64,000 nucleotides of DNA. Source: Chloranthus sessilifolius (Eukaryota; Streptophyta; Magnoliopsida; Chloranthales; Chloranthaceae). Below the pieces are notes generated by a model that saw only the letters and a program-made list of their open reading frames with translations, had not been told where the DNA came from and ran no database searches. Shown here one piece after another: positions 53,579 through 64,000 of this stretch (position 1 is its first letter; every line of letters starts with the position of its first letter). The stretch lies in contig CM037588.1 in assembly GCA_021018995.1 (NCBI GenBank), positions 91,300,765 to 91,364,764 of the forward strand. Direction: 5' to 3'. A program made the position numbers and the translations under genes.

Positions 53579-55276
53579 TTGTTGTTATTTTTATGCAGCG
53601 TACAGCTGTGTAAAAGGAAAGGAAAGTTCTTAAATAGACAGGTTTGCTGTACCAAACTCTCTCTGAGTTGTATGTTTGGCAGGAGAACCCTCAATCCTGA
53701 GATTCTCCCGTTAAATTCAGAAGTTGAAAGACTCCTAAGAAACCGACATACATCACAGACATCTGCTGAAATGGGTGAAGAACAGAGATTGTTAAGAGAC
53801 TACTTTGCCCCTGGTGCTTATAATTCCCCATTTTGCATTCAATTTCCCACAGTGGAGGGAAATTATGAAATTAAGTCCTCCACCATCCAAATGTTGCCTT
53901 CATTCCATGGATTGAGTAAGGTGGACCCTTGCAAACAGATTGATGAATGTCGGGCTTTATGCACAACATTTAACTTAGATGGTCTGGGTCCAGAGGCAAC
54001 CAAGCTTAGGCTCTTTCCTTTTTCATTAAAGGACCAAGCTAGAGCATGGTTATCTATGCTAGCACCAAACAGCATGCCATCATGGAATGATTTGCATTGT
54101 CAATTTTTGTCAAAATATTTCCCAATGACTAAAACCAGCCAATAGCGAGACAAAGCATCATCTCTTTTCCCAAAACTCAATGAAACTTTCCATGAAGCAT
54201 GGGAAAGGTTTAAAAGAATCTGACAAGACAATGCCCTCACCATCAAATTCCTAAATGGCGGTGGTTCAAAGCTTCTATCAAGGGAACCGATCGGAAGGGC
54301 AAGAACATGGTGGATGCCTCTTGTGGAGGTACCTACTTACTGAAAAATTTGGGACCTCTTTGAGGTGATTGGAGAAAATTCAACCCAATGAGGAATCTCT
54401 CAGAATTTAGCTAGGATGAATAATCCCCAATTCACAAGAGGAAAGTTTATGAAGTCAATGTGGAAAGGAAAGTGGATAATTTGACCACAAAATTTGATAA
54501 ATGATGGACTCATTTAAAGCTCCAAATGGGTCAAGAGTAGAGGAGGCATGTCCGATATGCGGTCCCCACTCATTCCATTGATCAATGTCATACGCATCAC
54601 AATTTCCGAACTCATGATGGAACAAGCTCATGCTCGGTCTTATGGATGATGCAATCGAATGACTACCATGGAGATCTCATCCTAATCTCGGGTGGAATCG
54701 GAAATTACGGCCCCAACAAGACAAAATCAATTACCTTTCAAACACCTTTCACCATATCGTAGAATTTTATAATAAATCAAATTTTCAATGACCTAACCAA
54801 CAACAAGCCATGCGGCGATGCACCAGCCCCTACCCTCCTAGATCCTGACCTTTGAAGAGCGGGTCTTGAGCTCACTTCAAAATCTTGGAACTCTGTCTCG
54901 GGTGTGAACCTTCACAATCGAGCATTAAAAAATTGAAGAAAGCAATGGCCAACTCTCAAATTCATTGGCTAAGAGAGAAGAAGGTAAACTATCCAGACAA
55001 ACTGTGAACAATCCTAAGGGATTCATGGTTGGAGAATCCTCAAATGGCCATGAGGAAATCAAAGCTGTGACTACTTTGAGAAGTGGAAGAATAATAAAAA
55101 ACACGATTGGGTAGTGAAGAGGAAAAAGATGAAGAACAAGTGCGGGGAACAATTTGGATAACAATATGGTACATTGATTTACATCGAAAATTCAAAAAAT
55201 GAAAAGCAGAAAATAACAAAATTGTTGAAAAGATGAGAAGGAGAAATTTGTTCCTCATCTCCCATTTCCCCATGCA
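53579..55276 (+). pseudogene. gag: Athila D gag with N-terminus
   Basis: The open part to 54145 includes the N-terminal region missing from B (RTLNPEILPLNSEVERLL, LLRDYFAPGAYNSPFCIQFP) and the capsid part RLFPFSLKDQARAWLSML. The start codon is not certain; the frame is open upstream of FGRRTLNP. From 54146 the text is homologous to B but changes frame repeatedly. The zinc knuckle near 54550 is not readable in one frame. REEGKLSRQTVNNPKG is at about 54975. Confidence 0.8.
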
Positions 55277-56220
55277 ATGAAGTCGGTTTCTCCTTTTAAA
55301 GGAAACACAAAAATTGAGGAAATGATGGAGACATTCAAGCAAGTTAAAATTAATCTACCTACGCTTGATGCAATCAAAAGTCCCCGCTTATGCAAAATTT
55401 CTCAAAATTTCTCAAAGAGGTATGCACTCACAAAAGGCAATCTAGGATACATTTATCCAAGAAGGCCTTTCTTGTGGAGAAAATCAACCAAGTGCTATCA
55501 ATTGCAACACCACCTAAGATGCAAGACCACAGAATCCCCACAATCCCTGCATCATTGGGAGCACACCATTGAGAAAGCCTTGCTAGATCTGGTGCTAGTG
55601 TCAACGCTTCCTAATTACATCTATGAGAAGCTAGGTTTGGGAGAATTGAAACCCACTCAAGTGGTGTTACATAGGAGCAGATCTGAAAGGAAACCTATGG
55701 GGTTGATTGAAGATGTTTTGGTAGGAGTAGACAAGTTTTCTACCTGTGACTTTTTGGTGTTGGACATGGAACCAACCAAAAGTACCACTGCCATCCCCTG
55801 TCATTACAGGAAGACCATTCACAGCTCTGACTAATGCATGCATTCAATGCAGTGTCAGCATCATGGAGGTGTCGTTTGGAAATATGAAAGTTAAATTGAA
55901 TGTGTATAATGTTACTCAACCTCAATTCTCTGTGAGGAATGTTTCCATGTTGACATCATTGATGAGTGGTGGAGGAGTCTTTACAAACATTTCGCAAGGT
56001 AAAGACTCCACCACAATTTAAAAATGATTGGGAATCCGAGAAAGAAGGAAAAGGAGATCAAATTCAAAGGGAATGCCTTTGTGCAAGGCACTCACCTGTG
56101 ATCATCAAGTTCTCTCTCTTGGAGACCTGCTCCTCTCCCTCTTCCACAAGTTACCAAGGTACCTTGCTGCCCTCTTTTCTCAACCCACAATTGGAACTCA
56201 AACAGCTCCCAAAAATCTGA
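55277..56220 (+). pseudogene. pol: Athila D protease region
   Basis: Includes FKQVKINLPTLDAIK, HTIEKALLDL followed by a one-base loss at the catalytic Asp-Leu-Gly, YEKLGLGELKPTQVVL, LIEDVLVGVDKF and FLVLDMEPTKS. The catalytic motif is split between frames. Not functional as read. Confidence 0.75.
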
Positions 56221-57120
56221 AATATGTGTTTTTGGGAGATCATCAAACACTACAGTGATTATTTCTTCCTCCCTTACAAAGGAGCAAGAAGAGGAGCTGT
56301 TGGTAGTTCTAAAAAGCTGACAAGAAAGCAATTGACCATTCTGATTTAGGAGGAATAAACCCATGTATGCATGCATAAGATCCACACGGAAGAGGATGCC
56401 AAGCCTTCTAGAGAAATGCAAGAAGGTTGAATCCTCACATGCAAGAAGTGGTAATGAAGGAAGTTGTCAAGTCTAGATCTTTGGGGTCATTTACCCCATT
56501 TTGATTCTTGGGTAGCACCCCACAGGTGGTGCCTAAGAAATCTGGCATCAGCATTAGCAGTGAATCTGGTAAACTTATGTCCACCGGACAAACAATTGGA
56601 TGGAGGGTCTCATAGACTAGACTACAGAAAATTAAATACCATGACAAGGAAAGACCATTTCCCCTCCTTCATTGACCAAATCCTTGATAAACTTGCGAGG
56701 CAAAGCTTACTCGCTTCCTTGATGGGTACTCTGGTTACAACCCGGATCCTGTGTACCCACAGGACCAAGAAAAGACCACCTTCACCCCTTTGGCACTTTT
56801 GCCTATAGGAGGATGCCCTTTGGTCTTTGCAATGCCCTGCTACTTTTCAAAGATGCATGTATGCCATCTTTTCGACATGATTGATCAGTTCATGGAGATC
56901 TTCATGGATGACTTTTCAATTTATGGAGATGCTTTTCCCAATGCTTACACCACCTCAAGTTGGTGTTGCAAAGATGTGAAGAAACCAATTTGGTTCTAAG
57001 TGGGAAAAGAGTCATTTTATGGTCACCAAGGCATTGTCCTAGGACATGTGGTCTCCCATAAAGGCATAGAGGTGGACCAAGCAAAATTGATCTAATTGCA
57101 CATTTGCCTCCTCCCAGGCT
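56221..57120 (+). pseudogene. pol: Athila D reverse transcriptase, many frame breaks
   Basis: Recognisable pieces: LTKEQEEELLV (56275), LNTMTRKDHFP (56630), IDQILDKLA, YPQDQEKTTF (56752), and FMDD at 56901-56912 followed by FSIYGDAF. These fall in three frames. B is nearly open over the same region. Confidence 0.8.
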
Positions 57121-57600
57121 GTTAAGCAAATCAAGTTTCTTAGGGCATGCAGATTTTATAGGAGGTTCATCAAAGATTTATAAAATTTCCAAGCCACTCT
57201 GTCATTTCTTGTCAAGATGTTTTGTGTTTACTAATGAATGCATGACATGACCTTTGAGGTCCTTAAGAAATGTCGATTTGGCCCCATCTTGCAGTCCCCG
57301 ACTATTCAAAGTGCCCTTTGAGTGATGTGTGATGCATCAGACTATGCCCTAGGAGCTGTCCTAGGGCGGAGAAAGGATAAGCTTCCCCATGTCATAGCTT
57401 ATGCGGCCAGATCCATGATAGATGCCCAGCTCAACTACACAACAAGCGAGAAAGAGCTGCTGGCCATTGTGTTTGCATTGGAAAAATTCAGGTCTTATGT
57501 TTTAGGTTCACAAATTGTGGTGTTCTTGACCACTGCCCTAAAGTACCTTACATCTAAGAAGGATACCAAGCCCAGTTAATCGGATGGATCCTCCTATTAC
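57121..57600 (+). pseudogene. pol: Athila D RNase H
   Basis: An open piece at 57322-57579 carries MMCDASDYALGAVLG (Asp), HVIAYAARSMID and NYTTSEKELLAIVFALEKF (Glu). The third acidic motif reads VVFLTTALKYL, a frame-damaged version of the usual TDH. Upstream RT-end sequence is broken. Confidence 0.8.
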
Positions 57601-58985
57601 GGAGTTTGATCTCTGATTAAGGATAAGAAAGGAGTGGAGAATGTGGTGGTGATCACTTATCCGAATTCTCAATCTTGAGGATGATAGCTTACCCATTAAT
57701 GAATCATTTCACGATGAGCAACTTTGCCATCAATACCCACGATCCTTGGTTTGCAAACATAGTCAACTTCTTGGCTCTGAATTCCTCAACATTGGAATCG
57801 AATGGATAAAGATCTTTTCTTCTCACAAGTTAAAAATTTCATTTGGGAAGATCCTTATCTATTCAAGAATTGTCAGACCAAGTGATCGAGAAAGTGTGTC
57901 AGGACCATGAATTCTCGGCATATTGTCAATGTGTCATGAAACGGCTGTGGAGGCCATTTCAATGGCAATAAAACAAGCAAAAATTCTGCGGTGTGGTTTC
58001 TATTGGCCCACAATCTTTAAAGATGCCTTACAAGATTTGTAAATCTTGCAGAATCGCCAAAAAGCTGGCGATTTCAAAGAAACTCAATGCCCTGACCAAT
58101 CACTGGTAGTTGAGTTGTTTGATGTTTGGGGCATAGATTTTATGGGCCCTTTCCCCTTCTAATGGAAATAATTTCATCTTGGTAGTGTGGACTATGTCTC
58201 CAAGTGGATTGAGGCCATAGCTACCAAATCCAATGATCACAAAGTGGTTTTAAGATTCCTCAAAGACCACATTTTTCCAGTTGGATTCCCAGAGCCATCA
58301 TCGGTGATGGGGAGCCACTTTTACCTTGAGCGTTTGACTCTCTATTAAAAAGTACTCTGTCACTCACAGAGTAGCCACTCCCTATCATCCACAAACCGGG
58401 GGTGGAGATTTCAAATAGAGATCAAACACATTTTGGAAAAAACTGTGAAGAAGGACAGAAAGGATTGGTCCTTTAAGCTTAATGATGCTTTGTGGGCATA
58501 CAGAACTGCCTACAAAACTCCAATTGGAATGTCTCCTTTTAGAGGCGGTCATGGCAAAGCATGTCATTTGCCAGAGAGTTAGAATACAAAGCTTTACGGG
58601 CTATTAAAACATTTAATATGGATCTAACCTGCTTTGGTAATCACAGGAAACTTCAACTCCCGAATTGGAAGAGCTGCGGATGGATGCTTATACAAGCTCA
58701 GTTGTATAAGGAGAAAGTCAAATCATTTCATGATAGGAGTTTAATGAGAAAAGAGTTCATACCGGGGTCCAAGGTATGGTTATTCAACTCTAAACTTAAA
58801 TTCTTTCACAAATTGAGATCCGGATGGGAAGGGCCATACTGCTGTCATCAAGGCTGCCCCTCGGGGAGTTGTGGATATCCGTGATCCCAATGACGGAAGA
58901 GTCATTAAGGTAAATGGTCGAGGCTCAAGCCATGCATTGACAACATTCGGAGCCTGTCTTCACCATCCACATCAAATCTGGTAGA
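57601..58985 (+). pseudogene. pol: Athila D integrase, many frame breaks
   Basis: Pieces homologous to B: the finger region near 57900-58060, [11 protein letters not shown] (58125), VSKWIEA (58197), the second-Asp region damaged near 58300, the Glu region damaged near 58400, and [20 protein letters not shown] (58450-58510). The C-terminal domain has GSKVWLFNSKLKFF (58765). Confidence 0.8.
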
Positions 58986-59039
58986 AAATTGTATATTATG
59001 TTTGTACAACATAGCTTTTCTTGAATTTCTCTGTTTACA

Positions 59040-59400
59040 TTTCTTTTCCTTTTCGCATAGTTTAATTACACTTAAAGTTCAAATCGCAGCAAAAAATTAC
59101 TTTTCAAAGTCCAAAGTCTATTGAAAAGATTACGGAGCTGATGAACTGCTTTCGAAAACAAAGATGTTCTTTTCGAATAGTTGATTATGATAACATTTCC
59201 TTTTCGAATAGACGGTTCTGAAGCTAAGTCCTTTGCGAAATAATCTTTCTGAAGCTATCTACTTGTCGAAAGGCACTTTGGCCATTCGAAGTAATAAGAA
59301 GGGCTCTTTTGGAACTTTTCGAAAACTTAAAGGTGCTTTGCGATTTTAGCTTCAAGTATATTTAGTCGTTTTGAAGTTAGCGTTGTATTTGCAAACACTC
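59040..59400 (+). repeat. Athila D pre-env word array
   Basis: About eleven TTCGAAAAC, CTTTTCGAATAG, TTTGCGAAAT and CTTTTCGCATAG words between integrase and the env-position ATG, as in Athila B. The rest of 58986-59677 has no frame that I recognise. Confidence 0.7.
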
Positions 59401-59677
59401 TCTGCAGACGGCGGCTCCACTAAAACCCTAGCTCACTCTCTTCTCACACGAGCTCCACAAGGATATCAGCCGTTTTGTTCCTAATTGTTTGAGCGTTTCC
59501 ATTTTTCAGAGATCAAAGTCAGACTGTCAGTTGGGCGATCTTTACAAACAAAGCGACTCAGTTCAAGCACAAACCCTAGATCGCGGTATTTTTTCTATCC
59601 ATTCTCGCTCAATTTTTTTAGAAAAATCTAAATCTGTGTTAGCCAGTGTTTGGAGCATTTTTCCTCCACAATTAAGT

Positions 59678-62095
59678 ATGGGAAAACGAAAAATCCTTAG
59701 TGCCATGTTCCCCAAATCATCACCAAGAAGGCAACCAAATCGACCCCAAAGCCAAAGGCAAAGCAAAAACGTCTCGCAGAGAAAGCTTTCAATGGACAAG
59801 GCGGATAGGGTTGAAAAGGAAAGAAAATCGCCATGAGGAGCCTACCCCTCACGCCTCAAGCCACGAGTCCGAGCTGCCCCCATTACCCATTCACTTAGTT
59901 TTGCCTAACCCTTCATTGATACCGAGCTCATACCTGAGCTATTGGTGGATGAAAATTTTTTCTCCTCCAAACATGATTGCCTACCATCCCTAAGATACCT
60001 CAGGGAAGCCTCTCTCAGCACTATCCTCACCCCATTACCAGAAAAAACTTATCCAAGGATGATAAAACTGTGGTATCAAAACCTCACAAAGGTCACTGAA
60101 GATGTTTTAGACGTGCCAACCTTAGTCATTTTCATAGATAACTGTGACCTAACTGTGACAGCTGAGGACATAGGGCATGCTCTGGGGATACCTTTTCAAT
60201 TCAACCCAGATGGACCTTTGGCTGCTCACAAGCGACCTCTTTGGCTATGGCCCATTTAACACAAGGCATGGTGGGTTACGGGCAATCAATAATGAGAAGA
60301 GATCACTTGTAATATCTGCTAATGGATTCCATACTCAGGGAGCTTTTTATGTGAGCATACCCAAGTAAGGCGAACTCCTATCCTCGAAGCCCTCTTTCAC
60401 TTTTCTAAGGGGCAATTTTTCAATGCCCCCATGCTCATCCTGGAAGCAATGGCTGATGTGAGTGCCAAGGTAAAGAAGCAGAAAATTCTTTGGCCTCCCT
60501 TTGGAAGACTAATTTCAGCCCTCTTAGGAGCCAAGTTTGACATTAATAGGAAGAGCCCTTTGAGGTACTCCTCCTCACAACTTTGGCAAGAAAGCACGGA
60601 CCACAAGTCGAGGCCATGTTAAGAAGAATGAGGGAAGTAGGAGAACCAGCCCATGCCCCTGCTCCTGCCCTATTGCTGCCCTACTGCTGAACCCATAGCA
60701 CTGAGCCGAGCTAGTTCTTCTCGAGCATGACAGAGAACCAAGCCACGAAAGTGTGGGTGGGCATGCTTTGCAGTGGAAATTCTTTGTGGAGCCTCAACCA
60801 GCCCCCGCCTCGGCCCCTACCCGGTTTACAAGCCCAACTCCTTGTGGTGACCAGCTCTTTAGCACCACTTGCACCACTTGGTCTGCACCTTGTCCACCTG
60901 GCCCTATTCCTCCACACCTCCCCATCCCGGTGGTTCATCATCCACACCTTCCATCTTTCCTATTTTGGACACCCCTACCACACCACCCACCCCTTCTATC
61001 CCACCACCACCCATCTCCCCCAACAATAAGCAGGTCCTAGAGGAATTAGCCACCCCAATCCTTGCTCCATCCCCTTCCACCCCTCTGCTCCAACGCTCCT
61101 CCACTCCCACCCCTTGACATACACAGAGGTATCCCGGACCTCTGAACCCCAACCTTTCCCCACAGAGGCTTATTCACCCTATTTGACACCATGGAGCTAG
61201 ATCCTACACCTATCCTGCTCCTCCCCTTTCACCCATTTCCCCACCTCCCTTTCACACCCATTACCCCCATCCCTCCACCTCACTAATCCCAATCCCTCTA
61301 GGCTAATCTCCCCACACCGCCTCCCTACACCCGGATCCTCACCTACCTCCAAAATATCCAAGCCCGGCTCAAACAAATGCAGACAATCATGCTACATTGA
61401 AACTCATCCGATCGTTAATGCCACCTACCCCATTACCCCTGCTCTCCATTTTGCCTCACAGGCAACCCAAAGCAGACCCAGTCCTAGTGCTTCCCCCTCC
61501 ACCTACCAGGCTAACCAAAGCAGACCCCTTCACCACCCCCCTGCTTTTCGACTTAGCCATTCAAACTGACCCTACTGACCCTCTCTTAACCGCCCCCCCC
61601 CCCTCCCAGTGGACCCCTTTAGTCCCCTACCACTCCATCCCCTCCCTAGATATGCCACCTCTCCCAGGCCATGATAGAAAATCCCTACATCCGTGAGATG
61701 TGCGAGAAGAATTTGGCTGATTTCAGAGGCCTACATCCGAACCCCTTATGAGGCCAAAATCAAGAAATTAGAGCATTTCATGCAATTTGAGAGAGAAGAT
61801 GAGGGATCCGGTGGGCGAACATTCCAATTGGTCAAGGCCGAGCAAAGACAAGGTGGCTATGCCCCAAGCTCAGTTAGCTCAAGAACAGAAGAAAACCACC
61901 AGCCTGACCAAACACCTTGGCCTCACCAGAAAGATCAAGTCAGAAGAGTACACTGAACTCCAGAACTCCATTCCTGAGAAACCAAAATCCAGTTCTGATT
62001 CCAACACTGATTCTAGTTCGGATTCTGACAGTGACTCTAGTTCAGAGCCCATAGAACCCATCTATGATAATCTTGACTTTGATCCTAGTTATTAA
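59678..62095 (+). pseudogene. Athila D env-position protein, frame-broken
   Basis: ATG 59678 (MGKRKILSAMFPKSS) matches the B start. Pieces: PLPIHLVLPNP (59885), VPTLVIFIDNCDLTV (60110), ALGIPFQFN, FNAPMLILEAMADVSAKVKK, the Pro-rich part in mixed frames, LAIQTDPTDP (about 61553) where B has TQTEP, TPLVPYHSIP, and a Ser/Asp-rich tail (SSDSNTDSSSDSDS) ending DLDFDPSY at TAA 62093-62095. The acidic Ser-rich tail is longer than what remains readable in B. Confidence 0.8.
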
Positions 62096-64000
62096 AAATC
62101 TTGCATCTCGTGTCTCAAATACAATGTATAAATCTTTTGTTTTTTGTATCATTCGGTCCAATTACATCATTTGTTTTCTTTCTTATTCCATTTTTCTCAT
62201 TAATTGTTCGCTTTACATTATTTTGCAATTTTTTCTTATAGGCTGCTCCCTACTTGAAACAAACAAAATAACCCCTCACCCTTACTCCCTTTCCCCCCTC
62301 TTTTTCTTTTATTTTCTGTAAAATTTCTGGTTCATACAATTTGCTTTCTGTAATTCTCCATGCTATTATTTTTTCTGCTGTTTTCCCCTAATAACTGTGA
62401 CTATGCCACCACCTTTGAACCAGTGAGGACACTGCTCCTCATAGGTTTGGGGTGTGGCGAAGAGTCTGCCAAGGAATAGTTAACCTAAGGACACAGAATC
62501 ACCTAAGTAATCAGGAAATGAATTATTTTACTTAAGAATCATGACAATGTGGAAATTTTAAAATTTTCTTTGCAAGAATTTAGACATTCTAAACCTTGCG
62601 ATATTCTACATTTCCATGATGATTACACCATAAAAACATACTGGTATCAGCACATAGTAAGTCAAAAGGAAGAGAAAAAGGTAAAGATATACTTAAAAGC
62701 TCAAGGAAAAACCATAACCAGTGAGAATTGAGCCCATATATTTTCCATCTCTTGAAGAGTGGTGAGGCAATTTTTACGATTCAAAGGATTGGCGAGGCAT
62801 TAGATCCACTTTGGAAGTTAGGAAACTCCAAATTAAAACAAGTAACAAGACTCATGAAACCGAGGAAAAGATCAAGGCCTTCTTTGGACAAACTTGAACC
62901 TATGAGAACCAACCAAGAAAAATCTGCCTGTTTGTACCCCATTTGAGCTATAAATCCTACAATTCTTCATCAAAATACCCAAAAGTACTTGCACTGAACC
63001 TATGGAACCAATTCAGCCTTCCCTCACTCGAGAATTCGGGAGGTAAGGAGAAAGAAGCGAAGATGGACCATTTCGGGCAACATCAAGAAAAAGAAGAAAA
63101 TACCTCAAAAAGCAGGCAATATGGTGTGAGAAAAGAAGAGACAAACAATGTGAAAAGTTGCAAGCAAAAAGGCAAAAAGGGACCTTATAATGCAAGATCA
63201 AAGAAAGAACTGATCCGTGAATGTGAGAATCTCGAAAAGAAGAAGAAGAAGCTAAACTCAAAAGGTGGAGTCATGAACCATCTCCGCACTTCACGAGTTC
63301 TCAAATTCAAACCTCTGTTCAAATTGCCTTTCCTTGAAACTTCACTCCATAAGCCATACAAACAAACCTAGATTAAAAGCCCTTGTGATCCAAAGTTGAG
63401 TGAGCTGTCATGTGGAGATGAGAAGTGACTCAATCTATGGTGAGGAGATGGCAATGATGCCATTGCCTAAGAATTATGTCTATGCACATGCCAACAGAGC
63501 TATTTGGGAGATGTAACTGATCTTGAGCTTGAGTGAAAATGAACCCCTCAACAAAAACACCGATGAGAGTATACCTGGTGAGTGTTTGGGTTGGAACTTG
63601 AGCACCTTAAGTATGACTTATAACCTAATTTTTATCCATAGGATGAGCTTCTTGGCACATTTGTATGATTTTCTATGTTCACAGTTGGAAATATTGAAAC
63701 ATTCATGAGGTTTATAAATGTTTAAATTCTGCAAACAATAATCAAATTTTTCTGTTTCATCATTGATTCAAGAGTAACTAACCTGCTCCTTGATTGCTCA
63801 TTTGATAATATTGCCTTGATGTTAAGCTTCATGGAGAAGTTTGTGGGTACCTTCTTGAAAACCCTCGAGACTTCACTCCTCCTCTAGGGATCACCTAGGG
63901 GTTTAAAAGGCTTGTTGCATATGCTAAATGCACTGTGCTTCCTACAAAGTGGCTCTTTATTTTGCTTTTACGTTTCTTTGCTCGGGGACTAGCAAAGCTT
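62096..64000 (+). other. Athila D 3' non-coding region
   Basis: Homologous to 25936-27638 of Athila B. It includes GGACACTGCTCCTCATAGG (62427), GGAGAAGTTTGTGGGTACC (63834) and the GGGGTTTAAAAGGCTTG block (63898). Purine-rich Lys/Glu-type frames at 62940-63370 are short and poorly conserved; I do not call them genes. Confidence 0.65.

Larger units (their letters stand above)
51694..64000 (+). mobile_element. Athila element D, 3' LTR beyond the window
   Basis: 5' LTR 51694-53491, PBS 53498-53515, gag, protease, RT, RNase H, integrase, pre-env words, env-position frame and 3' non-coding region up to the conserved GGGGACTAGCAAAGCTT block, which in Athila B is followed by the PPT within a few bases. 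Same family as Athila B. Very many one-base frame breaks. Five bases before the LTR are AGGAG; the matching copy would be outside. Confidence 0.9.

Noticed and set aside
62943-63371. 142-codon Lys/Glu-rich frame in the Athila D 3' region
   Set aside because: Composition follows purine-rich DNA, and the matching region of Athila B is not open, so it is unlikely to be coding.

Overview
This window is plant nuclear DNA made almost entirely of nested LTR retrotransposons. I found no host protein gene, tRNA, rRNA or CRISPR array. The evidence for a plant is: Ty3/gypsy elements of the Tat lineage (a second RNase H between RNase H and integrase, a CHHC gag finger, a TGGCGACTC-type primer binding site); Athila elements (a primer binding site matching plant tRNA-Asp, a large open frame after integrase, a TTTGGGGGTG polypurine tract); and a fragment ending in an LTR that starts TGTAATAACCCC. 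I cannot name the species. The amount of nesting suggests repeat-rich, silenced DNA of a seed plant with a large genome.

Layout. 1-5.7 kb: the 3' part of Tat element A (plus strand), with a complete but stop-ridden pol and an antisense frame downstream. 5.7-7.24 kb: a remnant ending in a 1.2 kb LTR. 7.27-34.4 kb: Tat element B (LTR, gag, protease, a G-patch-like segment, a duplicated Cys-rich segment, pol). B is split inside its reverse transcriptase by a complete Athila element (Athila B, 15583-29482, 5-bp target duplication GTCGA). 34.4-45.8 kb: a minus-strand Athila chimera with two LTRs that both have a polypurine tract upstream, an env-position ORF and no pol. 45.8-51.7 kb: Tat element E (plus), LTR to gag, sitting in that chimera and itself interrupted by Athila D (51694 to beyond 64000). 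Athila D is a sister copy of Athila B and retains the 5' leader and gag N-terminus that B has lost.

The two lineages decay differently. Tat A and B keep long uninterrupted frames carrying many stops, and where A and B can be compared the stops are mostly one C-to-T or G-to-A step from the partner's codon, as expected from deamination of methylated DNA. The Athila copies have few stops but many one-base frame breaks, often where CAG or CTG in one copy is CG in another. That looks more like consensus error at methylated CHG sites than like evolution.

The most unusual structures are non-coding: four consecutive stem-loops with one 8-base loop and unrelated stems in the Tat B LTR; a set of AT-cored palindromes in the LTR and leader of Tat E; a 76-bp fold-back at the Athila B primer binding site; and arrays of short TCG-cored words that recur in the LTR and just upstream of the env-position ORF, with a different spelling in each family. 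Protein-level oddities are a duplicated Cys motif and a G-patch-like motif in Tat B, and three evenly spaced TQT motifs in the Athila env-position protein. All boundaries were read by eye.
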